A DNA stretch of 64,000 nucleotides from Iris pallida (Eukaryota; Streptophyta; Magnoliopsida; Asparagales; Iridaceae): the NCBI GenBank assembly GCA_029216955.1, contig JANAVB010010791.1, positions 2,878,799 to 2,942,798 on the forward strand, written 5' to 3'. Numbering within the stretch: the first letter of the stretch is position 1; the number at the start of each line of letters is the position of its first letter. Both the position numbers and the translations under genes were made by a program. This document shows positions 11,901 through 21,130 of the stretch, piece after piece. The notes under the pieces are model-generated. The model was not told the origin of the DNA. It ran no database searches and saw nothing but the letters and a program-made list of their open reading frames with translations.

Positions 11901-14900
11901 TCACATTACAATTCGCTCAGCTCTCTCTCATCTCTCGATACATATTTGTCGATCCAGCGGAAGCTTCGGAAGGCGATGTCCATACATTATGTCCCGTATA
12001 AGTCTTCGAATCCATGCGGCCGCACGCTTCGAGTCGCCAAGGAACTTCGTGCCTCGACGCATCCAAGCGAGCTCCGCGCCACGAGCTTCCACCTGTGCCT
12101 GCACATGGAAACTGTGTGGGTGTCAGTACCACTGTACTGGTGGAGTGAGCTCCTCGCCCACCCATACAAAACCGACACGTTCATTTACTTTGTGCAATAC
12201 AAGCCCCTTTTTACGATTGTCTTTCTAGTCTTGCCTTAGGATCGATTTTAGGACCGACGCTCGGCCTATTTAGTGTCTTTAGACCACACTCGTGCCTTGC
12301 ACTAATAACGTACCCATACTTTGCCTCTAGACCTTTCTCGTGCTTGCATTGTCAACGTACCGACTCATACTTGTCTTTCGTACCATACTCTTGGACGTAA
12401 CGACTAGGTCGTGTCAAATACTTGCCCGTGCCTCAAACATCGAGGCCGTGCCTCGCAGCGTAACCTGACTTATCCAAACATACCTTACGGCCCTTCTCGA
12501 CTTAATGTGAAACGTATAACCCAACTTGTGGAACCGGTGTTGAGAACTCAAGTACGACAACATATCTCGTGCCGAAGCACGTGTCTTTACGTATAACCGA
12601 ATCGGATGCAACCGAGCACACATTTCACCATTCAACGTATACCGTGCTTACACTTCCTTTGTTATGACCGACACCGTGCATGCGGATTCGCCGCATAGCA
12701 CGCCAAATATCTATATGAAAGGCCACTGGCATGACAAGCCATCGCGGACATAGCTCGGGTAGGCGGCGGGTCCTTCGATGCAAGGTAGCTAGCCCCATGG
12801 AAAGCCCCCGACTACCCACGCAACAAAGGCATGCGTTGCTATAACGTCTACCTCCTAGGACGACTGGGCCCGGTGCCCCGGCGTATAACCAGTCTAGGCA
12901 GAAATCCTTGTCGACAAGGTGTCCAATGACCACGCACCTACGAGACATCTAGACTCACGTAAATGCATGGCCTAGTTTGTTGGTACGACTGGAACTATAC
13001 TTAGCAACTCGTGCTCTGAACCACCCTTTGCATTACGTGCATCGGGGCCGCGAGACTCCCAACCGAGGGAACGCCTCGAATACTCAACGTGGATAGGAAC
13101 GCGAGACTCCAAACCGAGGGACCGCCTCGAATACTTAACGCGGATAGGAACGCGAGACTCCCAACCGAGGGACCGCCTCGAAACACCTTAACGTGGATAG
13201 GACGCGAGGCTCCCAACCGAGGGACCGCCTCGAACTTCTTTGAACTCGAGGGAACGACTACTACGTAGCCTTCCAACTTAACTTGAACAAAACGTGTTCC
13301 TTAAGTGCCATGGACTGTGGCTAACTTTACATCGTGCCAACCGTGGCTCGTGCCTTTAACTGACTTCTGTCTTACGCAACGCTATCACCCAAGTCATACG
13401 TTATATGACGGCCCGTGAGATCGTGGGACTATTTGACTTGACAACCGCAGAACGAGCGGGATGGCACTTAGAATGACTTAGGTCGATCGGCATAACTTTG
13501 CCTAACTTACTCAAGCCTACAACTTAACCCGAGGGACGAGCCAAGGCTATGCCAAGCCTTGCGCAGTGGAAACGTGCATGCTTTATCGAGCATTTACGCG
13601 GGCGACGCCTATGACTTAGGCTAACTCATCGTTTGTGTCGAATACCAACTTTTTTCTCTCCCAAGCCGCGGGACGAAGGATCGAGTGTCATTTAAAAGCA
13701 CGCTGAGCCGACTTCTATTGAGACCGTGGGACCATTTTCCATGTTCTAAGACATTCCGACGGGTCGAGATCATTCCCTTAGCTATGTGCGTTCGTAGCTT
13801 TTATATTAGCCTACTTGTGCAAGTTGAAAACAGACGAATTATTAAGTGAAGGCTGAGATGAGGCAAGTTCACCGAAACTACCCCACCTGAGCGATGTCTT
13901 CGAGTCTCCGTTGTAAGGCCAAGTCCGAACGCCGTCGGCGTTTCGATTCCTCCGATTGACTTTGCGGGACGGGGCACTACACCCACTACACCTCATGTGC
14001 ACACCTCAACACAAGCAATGCATTATATTGAGATACTCACCATTTGGTGTAGCCGATGTGGGACTATCTTTTCTAGTCCAAAGGCAAAAACACCAACAAG
14101 AACTGAAGCGATGTGTTGAGCTTTTTCCAGGGTATCTTCCAAAAGTAGCTCATGAATCTAACGTTCCTATCAAGGATGATGGTCTTAGGCAACATGTCAC
14201 CTCCAACATTCCTAAAGAATATGCTCGTTATATGTGGAGCATGACTCGTTTTACTACAGGGATAAAATGCACCATCTTGGAAAAACGGTCCACTACAAAA
14301 AAATACAGTCATGTTTCCATGAGGTACATAGAAAAGCTAACACAAAGTCATACTAATGTCCTACCATAGGATGAAGGGAATATGAAAATGAGTGTAAAGG
14401 CATGTGTTCTGCCTACCCTTTGTCATCTAACAAGTATGACAATATGCCAGTACTCTAGCGAAATCGAGCTTCGATCAATAAATTTGTCCTCAAACCATAA
14501 GGAAAGTCTTATTACGTCCGAAGTGTTCCGCTACGCCGCCAGCTGCCAATATGCATGAAATAGAGGGAATGCATAGCTGGTTAACCCTAAACAAAAAACT
14601 AACTATAGTGAAACCATCAATAGAAGTAGATGAATCATAAACAATTTTAGCATATATTACACTAAAGTCTCGACAAGTAGGATACTCATTACCGATTCCG
14701 AATCCAATGACTTGAGTACTCATCAATCAAAATGTATACAATTTTCTACTCAATGTGTCAGCATGTTTATTCTTAGCATCTGCAAAATGCTTGGAGAAAA
14801 GGTATACCGAATGAATTACACCCACTTAACATATCGAGGTCCTAGCTTATTTTGAGAACTCAAATAGCGTACGACCTCATTGTCCAAAAACAAAACACAA

Positions 14901-17900
14901 TCTTTCAGGAGCAAAGAATGATGCCAATATCGTAAACTTTGTACGATAGCATAAACCTCTCGGTCATAATTTAAGTACCATTATCGAGCCTCATTCAACT
15001 TTTCACTAAAGTAGCAATCAAATGGCTCTCCTAGCTTTAACATACAACCTATTCCTCTGCCTGAAGCGTCACAAGCTACTTCGAAGACTTTTGAGAAATC
15101 AAGGAGACGAAGGATGGGCAAAGGTCAACTCCTTTTTTATTTCTGCGAACACTCTCTCAGCGGCTTTAGTCCATACGAACCCCCCTTTCTTAAGGCAATC
15201 AGTAATAGGAGCCATAATGGTACTAAATCTCTTGACAAATCTCCTATAAAATGTGGTTGTCATGTATAGTCGTAGGAGCCTGTCAGTCCCTAATGGCCTT
15301 AACCCTATCGAGGTTCACTGAAATACCCTTTTTAGACACGACAAACCCTAAGAAAGAACTGGACATATAAGGTCATAAAGGAACAAATTTTCAAGTTAGC
15401 AAATAACTTCTCCTTTCAGAGTACATACAAGACTTGTGTCAAATGAAACAAATGTTTTTTCTTGGGTTCAACTGAATATGAGAATATCGTCAAAGTAGAC
15501 AACCAGAAAGACTCTTAAGAAGGGGCATAAAATATGGGTCGTGACAATCATAAACATGCTAGGGGCATGAGACAAAGTACAATTCAAAGGGCATGGCCAT
15601 CCACTAATATAACCCATCCTTAATAATCTTAAACATAGTCTTTCACTCATCACCTTCACGGACGTGAATCTGGTGATAATTGGAGAAGATATCTTAAACA
15701 CGGTATTCTATTCGTCACATTTACGAAAGCAAATCTAGTGATAACCACGATGTAGATCTATCTTGGAAAAGATACTAGCACAAGCTATCATGTCAGAAAG
15801 GTCATCAAGTCAAGGAATGGGAAACCTATACTCGATTGTTATCTTGTTGATGGGCGCGAATATCTATGTACATCGTCCAACTACTATATTGTTTGGGAGT
15901 GAGTAGGGCAGGAACGACACATGGACTAAGCTCTCATGAATAAATCTATTCCGTAACAACTCATCCACTTGGCACCTAAGCCTCAACGTGCTCTGTAGGG
16001 TTAATCAAATAATAAGGTAAGTTGGGTAAGGTGGACTCTGGTACTAAGTCTATGGCATATTGGATGTATCTAAAAGGAGGAAGTTCGTCGGGTAGGTCTT
16101 TGAGCATAACGTCACTATAGTCGGCTAAGAATTGATGGATCTCGGGAAGGTGTTCCACAATCTCAATAGTAGGTGCAAGACTAGTGCCAACAATAGCGTA
16201 TACAATCCCTTCTCCTTTCTCTCTTGGATAAACTCTCCTCTTATTCACCATATGAACAACTCTCTTGCTTGCCTTAGACATTTTCGATTCGGGTTTGGGT
16301 CCAGTTGAATTTTTTGGGGATCAGATGAATATAACACGACCTTTTTATCTTTGTGAGTGAACATATACGTGTTGCTCTTCCCAAAATTGCCAAAGTCTAG
16401 GTCATAAATCTAGTCTCCCCAATAAAATGTGTGCAACGTACATAGGAAGGAAGTCACAACATATACAATCTTTGTAAGATGAAGAAAGACGTCACAAACA
16501 TATGCTATCTTCGTAGGACGAAAAAAGTGTATGGGAATTAAGCATCTTTTAAGTGACAAAGTGTGCACTCTTGTTGACCCAAGTAACACTGCAAGGCTAG
16601 GGGTGTTTTTTGGCCTTAAGTCCTATCTTCTCTAAGGCCATCTTGGAAATATCGTTGACGCAATTCCCTCCATCAATCATGAGCTTACAAAATTTGTTGT
16701 TAACTTTAATGAGAGTGTAGAAAATAAGAGCATGTACCTAACCACATGTAACGGTGTACTTGAGGAGATTAAGTCAAGTTCACAACCATTAATTCCTTTC
16801 TCAACTATATAGGGGTCTTCTTCGAGTTCAAACTCTTGAGTCATCCCTGAAGTCATTTGACTCCTTACCTAAGTTCCTACATGGACACTAATGAGCAAAG
16901 TATCCAATACCTTAACAGTTGTAGCACTCAGTTTCCTTACCCTTTTCCATAGAGTTTTCCTCTTTTTCCATGTCGGCAGTTGCACATGGCTTAGTAGACC
17001 GCTCGTAATGTCGTTTATGGTGGTCCTTTTATTAGTAAGAGTAATTATAGATGAAATCATTTTGATGTTGCTCAAATTCGAGCGCTATTTTCCTCTTTTT
17101 CCTTGTTGGCAGTTGCACATGGCTTAGTAGACCGTTCGTAATGCCATTTATGGTTGTCCTTTTATTAGTAAGAGTAATTATAGATGAAATCATTTTGATG
17201 TTGCTCAAATTCGAGTGCTATTTGGTAGGCATCTTCTATAGTAGTCACCCTCAAAGGTCTAATTTCATGTCTAAATTCAACTACAAAGCCAGACCGAAAT
17301 CACGAAAGCGTAACTCGGGGGTCCTCGGCGATCTCAAAGTGAGACATTAATTCATCAAACCTAGTCATATAGTCATATATTGACAAGCTACCATGACAAA
17401 ATATGGCCATTTGGTTCATAAGTTAGTCTCTATAGGATCTTAGGAGGTATTTTTCACAAAAATCTTTCATTTCGATCCACGTACCTATAGGGTCTCAATC
17501 GAAGCGTTCTTTGTTCTTGTCAATAGAAAACTAATATATCATAGCAGTACCAGTCAATTTCAGTTTGACAAATCACATACATCTTTTCTCACACATATCA
17601 TATCATTCAAAGTAATCGTTCATGTTAGACAATCAATTACTAACGACCATAGGGTCATGGCGACCGTCAAAGAATGGAACCTCTACTTTCACTTTCTTAG
17701 TACTGTCGCCACCTCAAAATCTATATGTTTGGTCTCTTGGACGATTTTTCTCGTCGAAATTGTCACAGTTATCATAGGGAGCGAGGAACCCTAGATCTAA
17801 GTTCCTCTCTCATGTAGAGCTGAGATTCGCAGGGTTAAGCCTCTTAGTAGGGCGTATGACATTTCTAAGACTCTCCCTATGTTATAGGTGCATTTGATCC

Positions 17901-20471
17901 AATAATGGTTGTACTTATTTCCGAATGAGATGGATGTTGTATGATTGTTTGGTGGGATTGTTCAAGGACATATATCACTTCTATTTGGTTGAGGCATTCA
18001 AAGTCTCTATCCTAGCAACAAGTACCTTGAACCTAGGATTTTAGGGTTTAATTTGGCTATTAGTTGCTATTCTAGAGTCATTTACGTTTGAGTCATAGCA
18101 TCATACAAACTCAAAAGTAGATTTGTGTCAATTCATTCTTCAATTCTTTGACTTCTTTTATAGCCATGCAACTCAACCATAAGATAACACAGAATAATTT
18201 AAAGGATAAACAAATAATCCTGAGGAAGATAAGCTTCACATGCAAACTAACCTCAAGATAAACAAATAACAAATAAACACCTAATCTAGTGGGAAATGAA
18301 ATCCCTATCCAAAGCTGGTAAAAGAGTTGGAAGAAATATTTCTTCATAACAAATATATATCAACTTTTCAACCAAAATATCTTGCGTGAATTTTGCAAGT
18401 TGGCTAGTCCAAAAGTCATGCTTGTCTGTCTCGTGTCTCATGTCGCGTCCTAGACGAGTCTAATCCCCATCAAAATGAATGCAATCTCACCTAAATAATT
18501 TAGTTTCAAAATTATACCGTCAGCATCCAGGTTGCGTTCTCGACTTCATGTGGATTTGATTTGACATATCGGTGGTTGAAGGTGCTTCCGTTATGCATGT
18601 CAACCTTATGATCGTCTTTCAGGTGAGTCACCAAATAGGGAATGTCACCTACAATCGTGCACTCGGATCCAGCATAGGGACAATTGTAAGGCCGATAAAC
18701 ACACAATGATTCGTGTTTTAGCTTGCAGTAATAAGGATAGATACCCAGACACCCGAAGCTCTGATACTTGCAAGGCAGTTCGAGAGAAGCGGCAACTTTC
18801 TCCAGCGCAAGACATCTTATATTGCCCAGCTCATGCCTGCATGTGGGACAACGGTTGTGCACTCTTGGCTTGCAACCAGAGCAGAGAGTATGTCCATTTG
18901 AGCACTGGAACCGCAAAACAAAAGAACACATTAGGTAGCAAATATAAACAAGATACAGATTTATTTTTAAAGGCTATCTCATTTAAATACTTAAAATATA
19001 TAGACAATTTTATGCGACATTTAAAGTTTCCTTAATGCTTGTGCTTCAAACATTGAGCCAATTCATAGATGACATAGAACATGAGATTAACTTAGTGGGA
19101 TGGGACAAGAATTGATGATTAATTTACCAAGGAACATTTGTATGCACATATAATAGAAGCCTAGATTGCAGGGACATACACGATTCGGATACGGACACAA
19201 TACAGATTTCGAATGCAGCATTTGTTTTGGAAAATTTGAAATACAGGTAATATACACTTGAAATACATCTGAACACATATTATACTGACATTTGTGCATG
19301 TTCCAGATAGTAACTTGGTTCTAGAAGTTCTAAAACTAAAAAATCATGCACTGCAAAGAAATGACATGCCATGCCAAATTACTTTCACGATCACGACCAT
19401 GCTAAACCATGTTTGGGACAATTATGACATGCCTTGGAAATTACTTTCCAGTCTGTCCTGTGAAGTTTGAGCCCGACCAACACCTTTGGACCCTAATTCA
19501 CTTTCAGCATAAGATGAAATAATATTTACCATAAAATATCTTTATAACTTGGATAATGTTTGCTCTAATAGAAGCATGACCCAAATGAAGTTTATCAGTG
19601 AAGAAATCGCCGTGCCTACATGAGGTGTGAAAAAGGAGACACCTGAGTAACCGAGTCACATGCTTTTGGGCATAAAGAGAGTTTTTTGTAAGTTACATAG
19701 GCAATTCAAAGCACTAAAGGAACGACATTAGCATGGAATCAGAAGGCCATTTTCAACTTATACTAACCTAAAATGTCACAACACATCGATTGTCATAGAT
19801 TAAATGCCATATTTGGATAGAGAAAGCTGGCTCCTCGGTTATATTGATAACAAGGATCAAAACTCAACAAAATATGTGATATATAACTGGACAACCTGCA
19901 AATATAAATGAGTGCGACTCACAAACTATGTTCTGCATAATGCATATTGTATGAAATAAATGTTGAGGATAGTGTAGGAAGGGCCTGTGTGTCTTTCACC
20001 AACACATTTTCCATATTCCTAGCAACCATCTGATGTCAATTTGTATAAACAGCATAAAGTGCACGTCTCCCCAGAAATCAAATCAAAACAGATCTCTACA
20101 TTAATATGAAGTAAAATTATCACAGAAATCCATGAATTTGAAAAATATTAGACACAACAGAAGTTTCTCATATGGATGATTTGAAAGATGCAACCAACAT
20201 TCAATCAGATTTCATAACAGGACAGAATAGAGAGCTTGCCTGATGGGACAGAATAGAATACCTGATGGATGGGGGGATACATTGCATTCAAGCAAACAGG
20301 ACATTCGAGAAGTTCACGAACATTGCTAGCAGCAGCCACATTTGATTTAGGTGAATGCTGAATATGGTCACTCATGGTTTCAATAACTTCCACATTATCT
20401 TCATCTTTGTGAGGGTCAATAATCTCTGGACTAACTCTCACGTCATCTAAAAATGTATTACTAGATGCCAT
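2582..20471 (-). CDS. SINAT: SINAT-type RING E3 ubiquitin ligase gene, three coding exons
   Basis: Coding exons are 20471-20262, 18904-18518 and 2902-2582. All four splice borders are GT/AG and the phases agree, giving 305 aa, the usual length for plant Seven-in-absentia homologues. The RING ligands are Cys57, Cys60, Cys71, His75, Cys78, Cys81, Cys89 and Cys92. A SIAH-type zinc finger follows at about 109-165 ([11 protein letters not shown]), then the substrate-binding domain ([15 protein letters not shown]) and a C-terminus around [17 protein letters not shown]. The family acts as homodimeric E3 ligases that hand ubiquitin from E2 to cytosolic or nuclear substrates. The start was chosen at MASSN because an acceptor-like tttgcag lies about 24 bp upstream, suggesting a 5' UTR intron. 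I see no stop or frameshift. Intron 2 is 15,615 bp and filled by nested retrotransposons; whether it still splices efficiently cannot be read from DNA. Confidence 0.93.
2903..3754 (-). other. native part of SINAT intron 2
   Basis: Non-coding sequence lies between the exon 3 acceptor and the gypsy insertion. A short motif, atactcatgaatgcattt, occurs three times at about 2965-3080. Nothing else is recognisable. Together with about 48 bp at 18470-18517, it represents the original intron of roughly 0.9 kb. Confidence 0.65.
3760..4131 (-). repeat. 3' LTR of gypsy chromovirus
   Basis: The segment aligns along its length with 18107-18469; for example, cctaatctagtggga occurs in both copies. Several substitutions and small indels separate them, so this is an older insertion than the inner copia. 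The right end reads ATCCCCG here against ATCCCCA in the other copy. Confidence 0.85.
4132..5036 (-). pseudogene. gypsy integrase C-terminal half and chromodomain
   Basis: Minus-strand frames encode integrase core sequence ([10 protein letters not shown], then [19 protein letters not shown] at about 4972-4830). An integrase C-terminal block follows ([10 protein letters not shown] and [20 protein letters not shown] at about 4725-4500). A chromodomain lies at about 4335-4180 ([16 protein letters not shown], then DELQ). Chromodomains bind methylated histone H3 and steer chromovirus integration. The open frame ends essentially at the LTR edge. Stops and shifts break it. The N-terminal half continues at 14099. 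Confidence 0.85.
5037..5889 (-). repeat. 3' LTR of copia A
   Basis: 853-bp LTR, nearly identical to the other copy. It holds a perfect 16-bp palindrome, ctcgtgcatgcacgag (5640-5655), and two to four gagtcc hexamers at about 5663-5685. The block agtcccacatcgg (on the minus strand) sits near the 5' end, as in many plant copia LTRs. Confidence 0.92.
5890..5903 (-). other. polypurine tract of copia A
   Basis: Read on the minus strand, the sequence is atatgtgggggat, directly upstream of the 3' LTR. This is the expected position and composition of the plus-strand primer for reverse transcription. Confidence 0.75.
6226..6680 (-). repeat. three-copy tandem repeat in copia A 3' untranslated region
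   Basis: Three imperfect copies of a ~145-165-bp unit start near 6239, 6384 and 6549 with ttgcggtgctacgccgc. Each also contains cattacccctacctggga (or a variant) and a ctgtagcatg-type block. It lies between the RNase H stop (6951) and the polypurine tract. I see no matching coding function. Confidence 0.8.
6951..7986 (-). pseudogene. copia A reverse transcriptase C-terminal part and RNase H
   Basis: The frame contains the RT active site [10 protein letters not shown] at about 7905-7875. RNase H blocks follow: [28 protein letters not shown] and [10 protein letters not shown] frameshift near 7055 moves the last part ([18 protein letters not shown]) into another frame, ending at the TGA at 6953-6951. 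The RT is separated from its upstream part by stops near 7987 and 8018. It copied element RNA and removed the RNA strand; it is now non-functional. Confidence 0.9.
8020..9495 (-). pseudogene. copia A integrase and N-terminal reverse transcriptase
   Basis: A 491-codon open stretch. The integrase zinc-binding tail [14 protein letters not shown] leads into the core with [30 protein letters not shown] and [20 protein letters not shown], the D-D-35-E layout of copia integrases. The linker leads to RT blocks [20 protein letters not shown] and [19 protein letters not shown]. It ends at a TAA just after LYGLK. An in-frame TGA near 9518 separates it from the upstream frame. Confidence 0.9.
9523..10458 (-). 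pseudogene. copia A gag C-terminus, zinc knuckle and protease
   Basis: A 311-codon open stretch with gag sequence ([18 protein letters not shown]), a CCHC knuckle [14 protein letters not shown] near 10070 and the aspartic protease motif [12 protein letters not shown] near 9920. It continues to ELWHNRL at the start of integrase, where a TGA interrupts. Domain order is normal for copia polyproteins. Confidence 0.9.
10459..10864 (-). pseudogene. copia A gag N-terminus
   Basis: The frame starts at ATG 10864 just inside the 5' LTR ([24 protein letters not shown]). It runs to a TGA near 10556 (SAKEI-stop), where related copies have Trp. A frameshift follows near 10490 before the next open stretch. 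The leader 10865-10886 shows no canonical tRNA-Met primer site, so the primer is unclear. Confidence 0.88.
10887..11627 (-). repeat. 5' LTR of copia A, first part
   Basis: This is the proximal part of the 5' LTR, matching 5037-5775 with about nine single-base differences. It is interrupted at the five bases cccac (11623-11627) by the solo LTR; the remaining 112 bp resume at 13987-14098. Confidence 0.92.
11628..13981. mobile_element. solo LTR (2354 bp) with 5-bp target duplication
   Basis: The insertion begins TGTCACGCCCCG and ends CGGGGCACTACA (9 of 12 terminal positions are inverted matches). It is flanked by a perfect duplication of cccac at 11623-11627 and 13982-13986. The uninterrupted LTR at 5770 shows exactly one copy at this site. 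TG...CA ends plus a 5-bp duplication and no coding domain, primer site or purine tract indicate a solo LTR, probably from a gypsy element. It is GC-richer than its surroundings and full of CG-containing words. Orientation is unknown. Open frames inside it are chance. Confidence 0.85.
13050..13250. repeat. four ~51-bp tandem repeats inside the solo LTR
   Basis: Units start at about 13050, 13101, 13152 and 13204 with gcgagactccc (last copy gcgaggctccc) followed by aaccgagggaccgcctcgaa. The period is 51-52 bp. Tandem subrepeats in LTRs often lie in U3 and can act as transcription enhancers; no such role can be shown here. Confidence 0.85.
14099..14760 (-). pseudogene. gypsy integrase N-terminal half
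   Basis: Minus-strand frames show an integrase zinc-binding region (LCIPSISC, then [11 protein letters not shown], about 14600-14490). The catalytic core follows ([18 protein letters not shown] and KKLNTSLQF, about 14200-14103). The core breaks exactly at the copia LTR and resumes at 5036. This reading was recovered from short, stop-interrupted pieces. Confidence 0.8.
14790..16281 (-). pseudogene. gypsy reverse transcriptase and RNase H
   Basis: The start of RT reads [18 protein letters not shown] then [13 protein letters not shown] (about 16140-16000). The active site is [11 protein letters not shown] at 15500-15468, and thumb/RNase H sequence is [21 protein letters not shown] near 15240-15180. 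Stops and shifts are frequent. The blocks are those of chromoviruses, in agreement with the chromodomain. Confidence 0.85.
16282..17720 (-). pseudogene. gypsy gag and protease region
   Basis: Capsid-like sequence lies at about 17500-17230 ([42 protein letters not shown]). It is followed by a CCHC knuckle near 16925-16880, read as CYNC-stop-GIGYFAH-stop-C, with two internal stops. The protease region downstream is too decayed for a safe motif call. Confidence 0.75.
16957..17222. repeat. 133-bp tandem duplication in gypsy gag
   Basis: The block cctctttttcc...gagcgctatttt beginning at 16959 recurs at 17092 with about 95 percent identity. It spans the end of the capsid and the linker before the zinc knuckle. 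133 is not a multiple of 3, so the duplication itself shifts the reading frame. Confidence 0.88.
18094..18106 (-). other. degenerate primer binding site of the gypsy element
   Basis: On the minus strand the sequence after the 5' LTR reads TTTGTATGATGC, followed by TATGACTC. This resembles the tRNA-iMet site TGGTATCAGAGC with changes. Confidence 0.5.
18107..18469 (-). repeat. 5' LTR of gypsy chromovirus
   Basis: Partner of the LTR at 3760-4131, aligned over its whole length. It ends CTAATCCCCA at 18469, followed by the probable target duplication tcaaa. It lies only ~48 bp from the donor splice site of SINAT exon 2. Confidence 0.85.
18518..18904 (-). CDS. SINAT: SINAT exon 2 (RING C-terminal part and SIAH zinc finger)
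   Basis: Begins after the acceptor cggttccag with TGC (Cys71) and ends ACG before the donor GTATAA. It codes for 129 residues (71-199), including six RING ligands and the SIAH-type zinc finger region, and ends at ...ENATWMLT. No stops. Confidence 0.94.
18905..20261 (-). other. SINAT intron 1
   Basis: 1357-bp intron with GTATTC donor and ttccag acceptor. It is AT-rich, with no recognisable gene or transposon, and appears to be native intron. Confidence 0.8.
20262..20471 (-). CDS. SINAT: SINAT exon 1 (start and first RING cysteines)
   Basis: 70 codons from ATG at 20471-20469 to CAG before the donor GTATTC. The N-terminus is acidic and variable, as in the family. The end [18 protein letters not shown] carries RING Cys57 and Cys60. 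The frame is open upstream of the chosen ATG, but the acceptor-like tttgcag there suggests that the upstream part is a 5' UTR intron. Confidence 0.9.
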
Positions 20472-21130
20472 GAGCCAGAGAAAAGTCAATTGCTCCGGCC
20501 TGCAAACTGAAGACAACAAAAAATTGCAATATCTTTTCATTAATGAGCTCAAACAAATTAACAGCAGAATGCTGCAATATGAGATACATGCCCACTTGAT
20601 ATTTAGTTCTATTCAGCAGATAAAAGAGCTATAAAACTGGAAATTGTTTCAAAAAATAACTATGTTGATATAATATTCATCATAAACATGTTCCATTGTT
20701 TAACGATTTTAAATATTTGACTCAGTTGTAATAATCCAATGAGGAAAGTATCATGTTCATATGACAAGAAAAACATATTAAAAACAACAAAAAAGGAAAG
20801 TTTCAAAGAATGCCTATTCGCCTGACAGTGAGAAGACCACAATGACCACCACATAACTAGATACTGATATCTACAACCAAACTTTAGTCACATTTGAAAA
20901 AAAAACGAATATAAGTTGGTATTATGATATAATTCTAACATTACTTTTGTAACAATGGGAATATCATTCCTTTTCTCTTTTGACTTGTGCAATTCCTTAT
21001 AGCAAATCATATCATCTTACCTCTTCTAGGATTTTTTTTAATACTCCAGGGGAACTAGGAGTAGCTCCTTGGTTGCGTGACTAAACTTCAGAATAAAAAA
21101 GGTACGTCTACCTAACTGCCATGTGGAGTT
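20472..21130 (-). promoter_or_regulatory. SINAT 5' UTR and upstream region
   Basis: Upstream sequence of the SINAT gene. A 3' splice acceptor (cagtttgcag) about 24 bp before the ATG suggests at least one non-coding upstream exon, which I cannot locate. No clear TATA box or core promoter can be assigned. Confidence 0.35.

Larger units (their letters stand above)
5037..14098 (-). mobile_element. Ty1/copia element A, recent, interrupted by a solo LTR
   Basis: Minus-strand copia inside the gypsy integrase. The LTRs are 5037-5889 and 10887-11627 plus 13987-14098, starting TGTTAGTG and ending CACCAACA (CACCAATA in the left copy). By eye I count about 10 differences over ~853 bp, so the insertion is fairly recent. 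On both sides the gypsy integrase reading (...NTSLQF / STTYH...) resumes, which proves the order of insertion. No clean target duplication is visible (flanks tcgat and agaac). The polyprotein runs 10864 to 6951 but has several stops and frameshifts. Without the inner solo LTR the element is about 6.7 kb. Confidence 0.92.
3760..18469 (-). mobile_element. Ty3/gypsy chromovirus, decayed, split by a copia
   Basis: Two ~370-bp LTRs (3760-4131 and 18107-18469) bound a minus-strand element with gag, zinc knuckle, RT, RNase H, integrase and a C-terminal chromodomain in the expected order. The flanks are tcaca (3755-3759) and tcaaa (18470-18474), a 4/5 match to a 5-bp target duplication. Outer LTR ends are TGGG...CCCCA. 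Removing the inner copia leaves about 5.6 kb, normal for a chromovirus. The coding region carries many stops and frameshifts, so it cannot be autonomous. It sits in sense orientation in intron 2 of the SINAT gene. Confidence 0.88.

Noticed and set aside
11671..13276. Several open frames of 60-185 codons in GC-rich sequence
   Set aside because: They lie inside the solo LTR, overlap on both strands and have no recognisable domain.
20472..20552. Longer SINAT N-terminus starting at 20552
   Set aside because: A splice-acceptor sequence lies between that Met and the family-like start MASSN, and the added residues do not resemble SINAT proteins.
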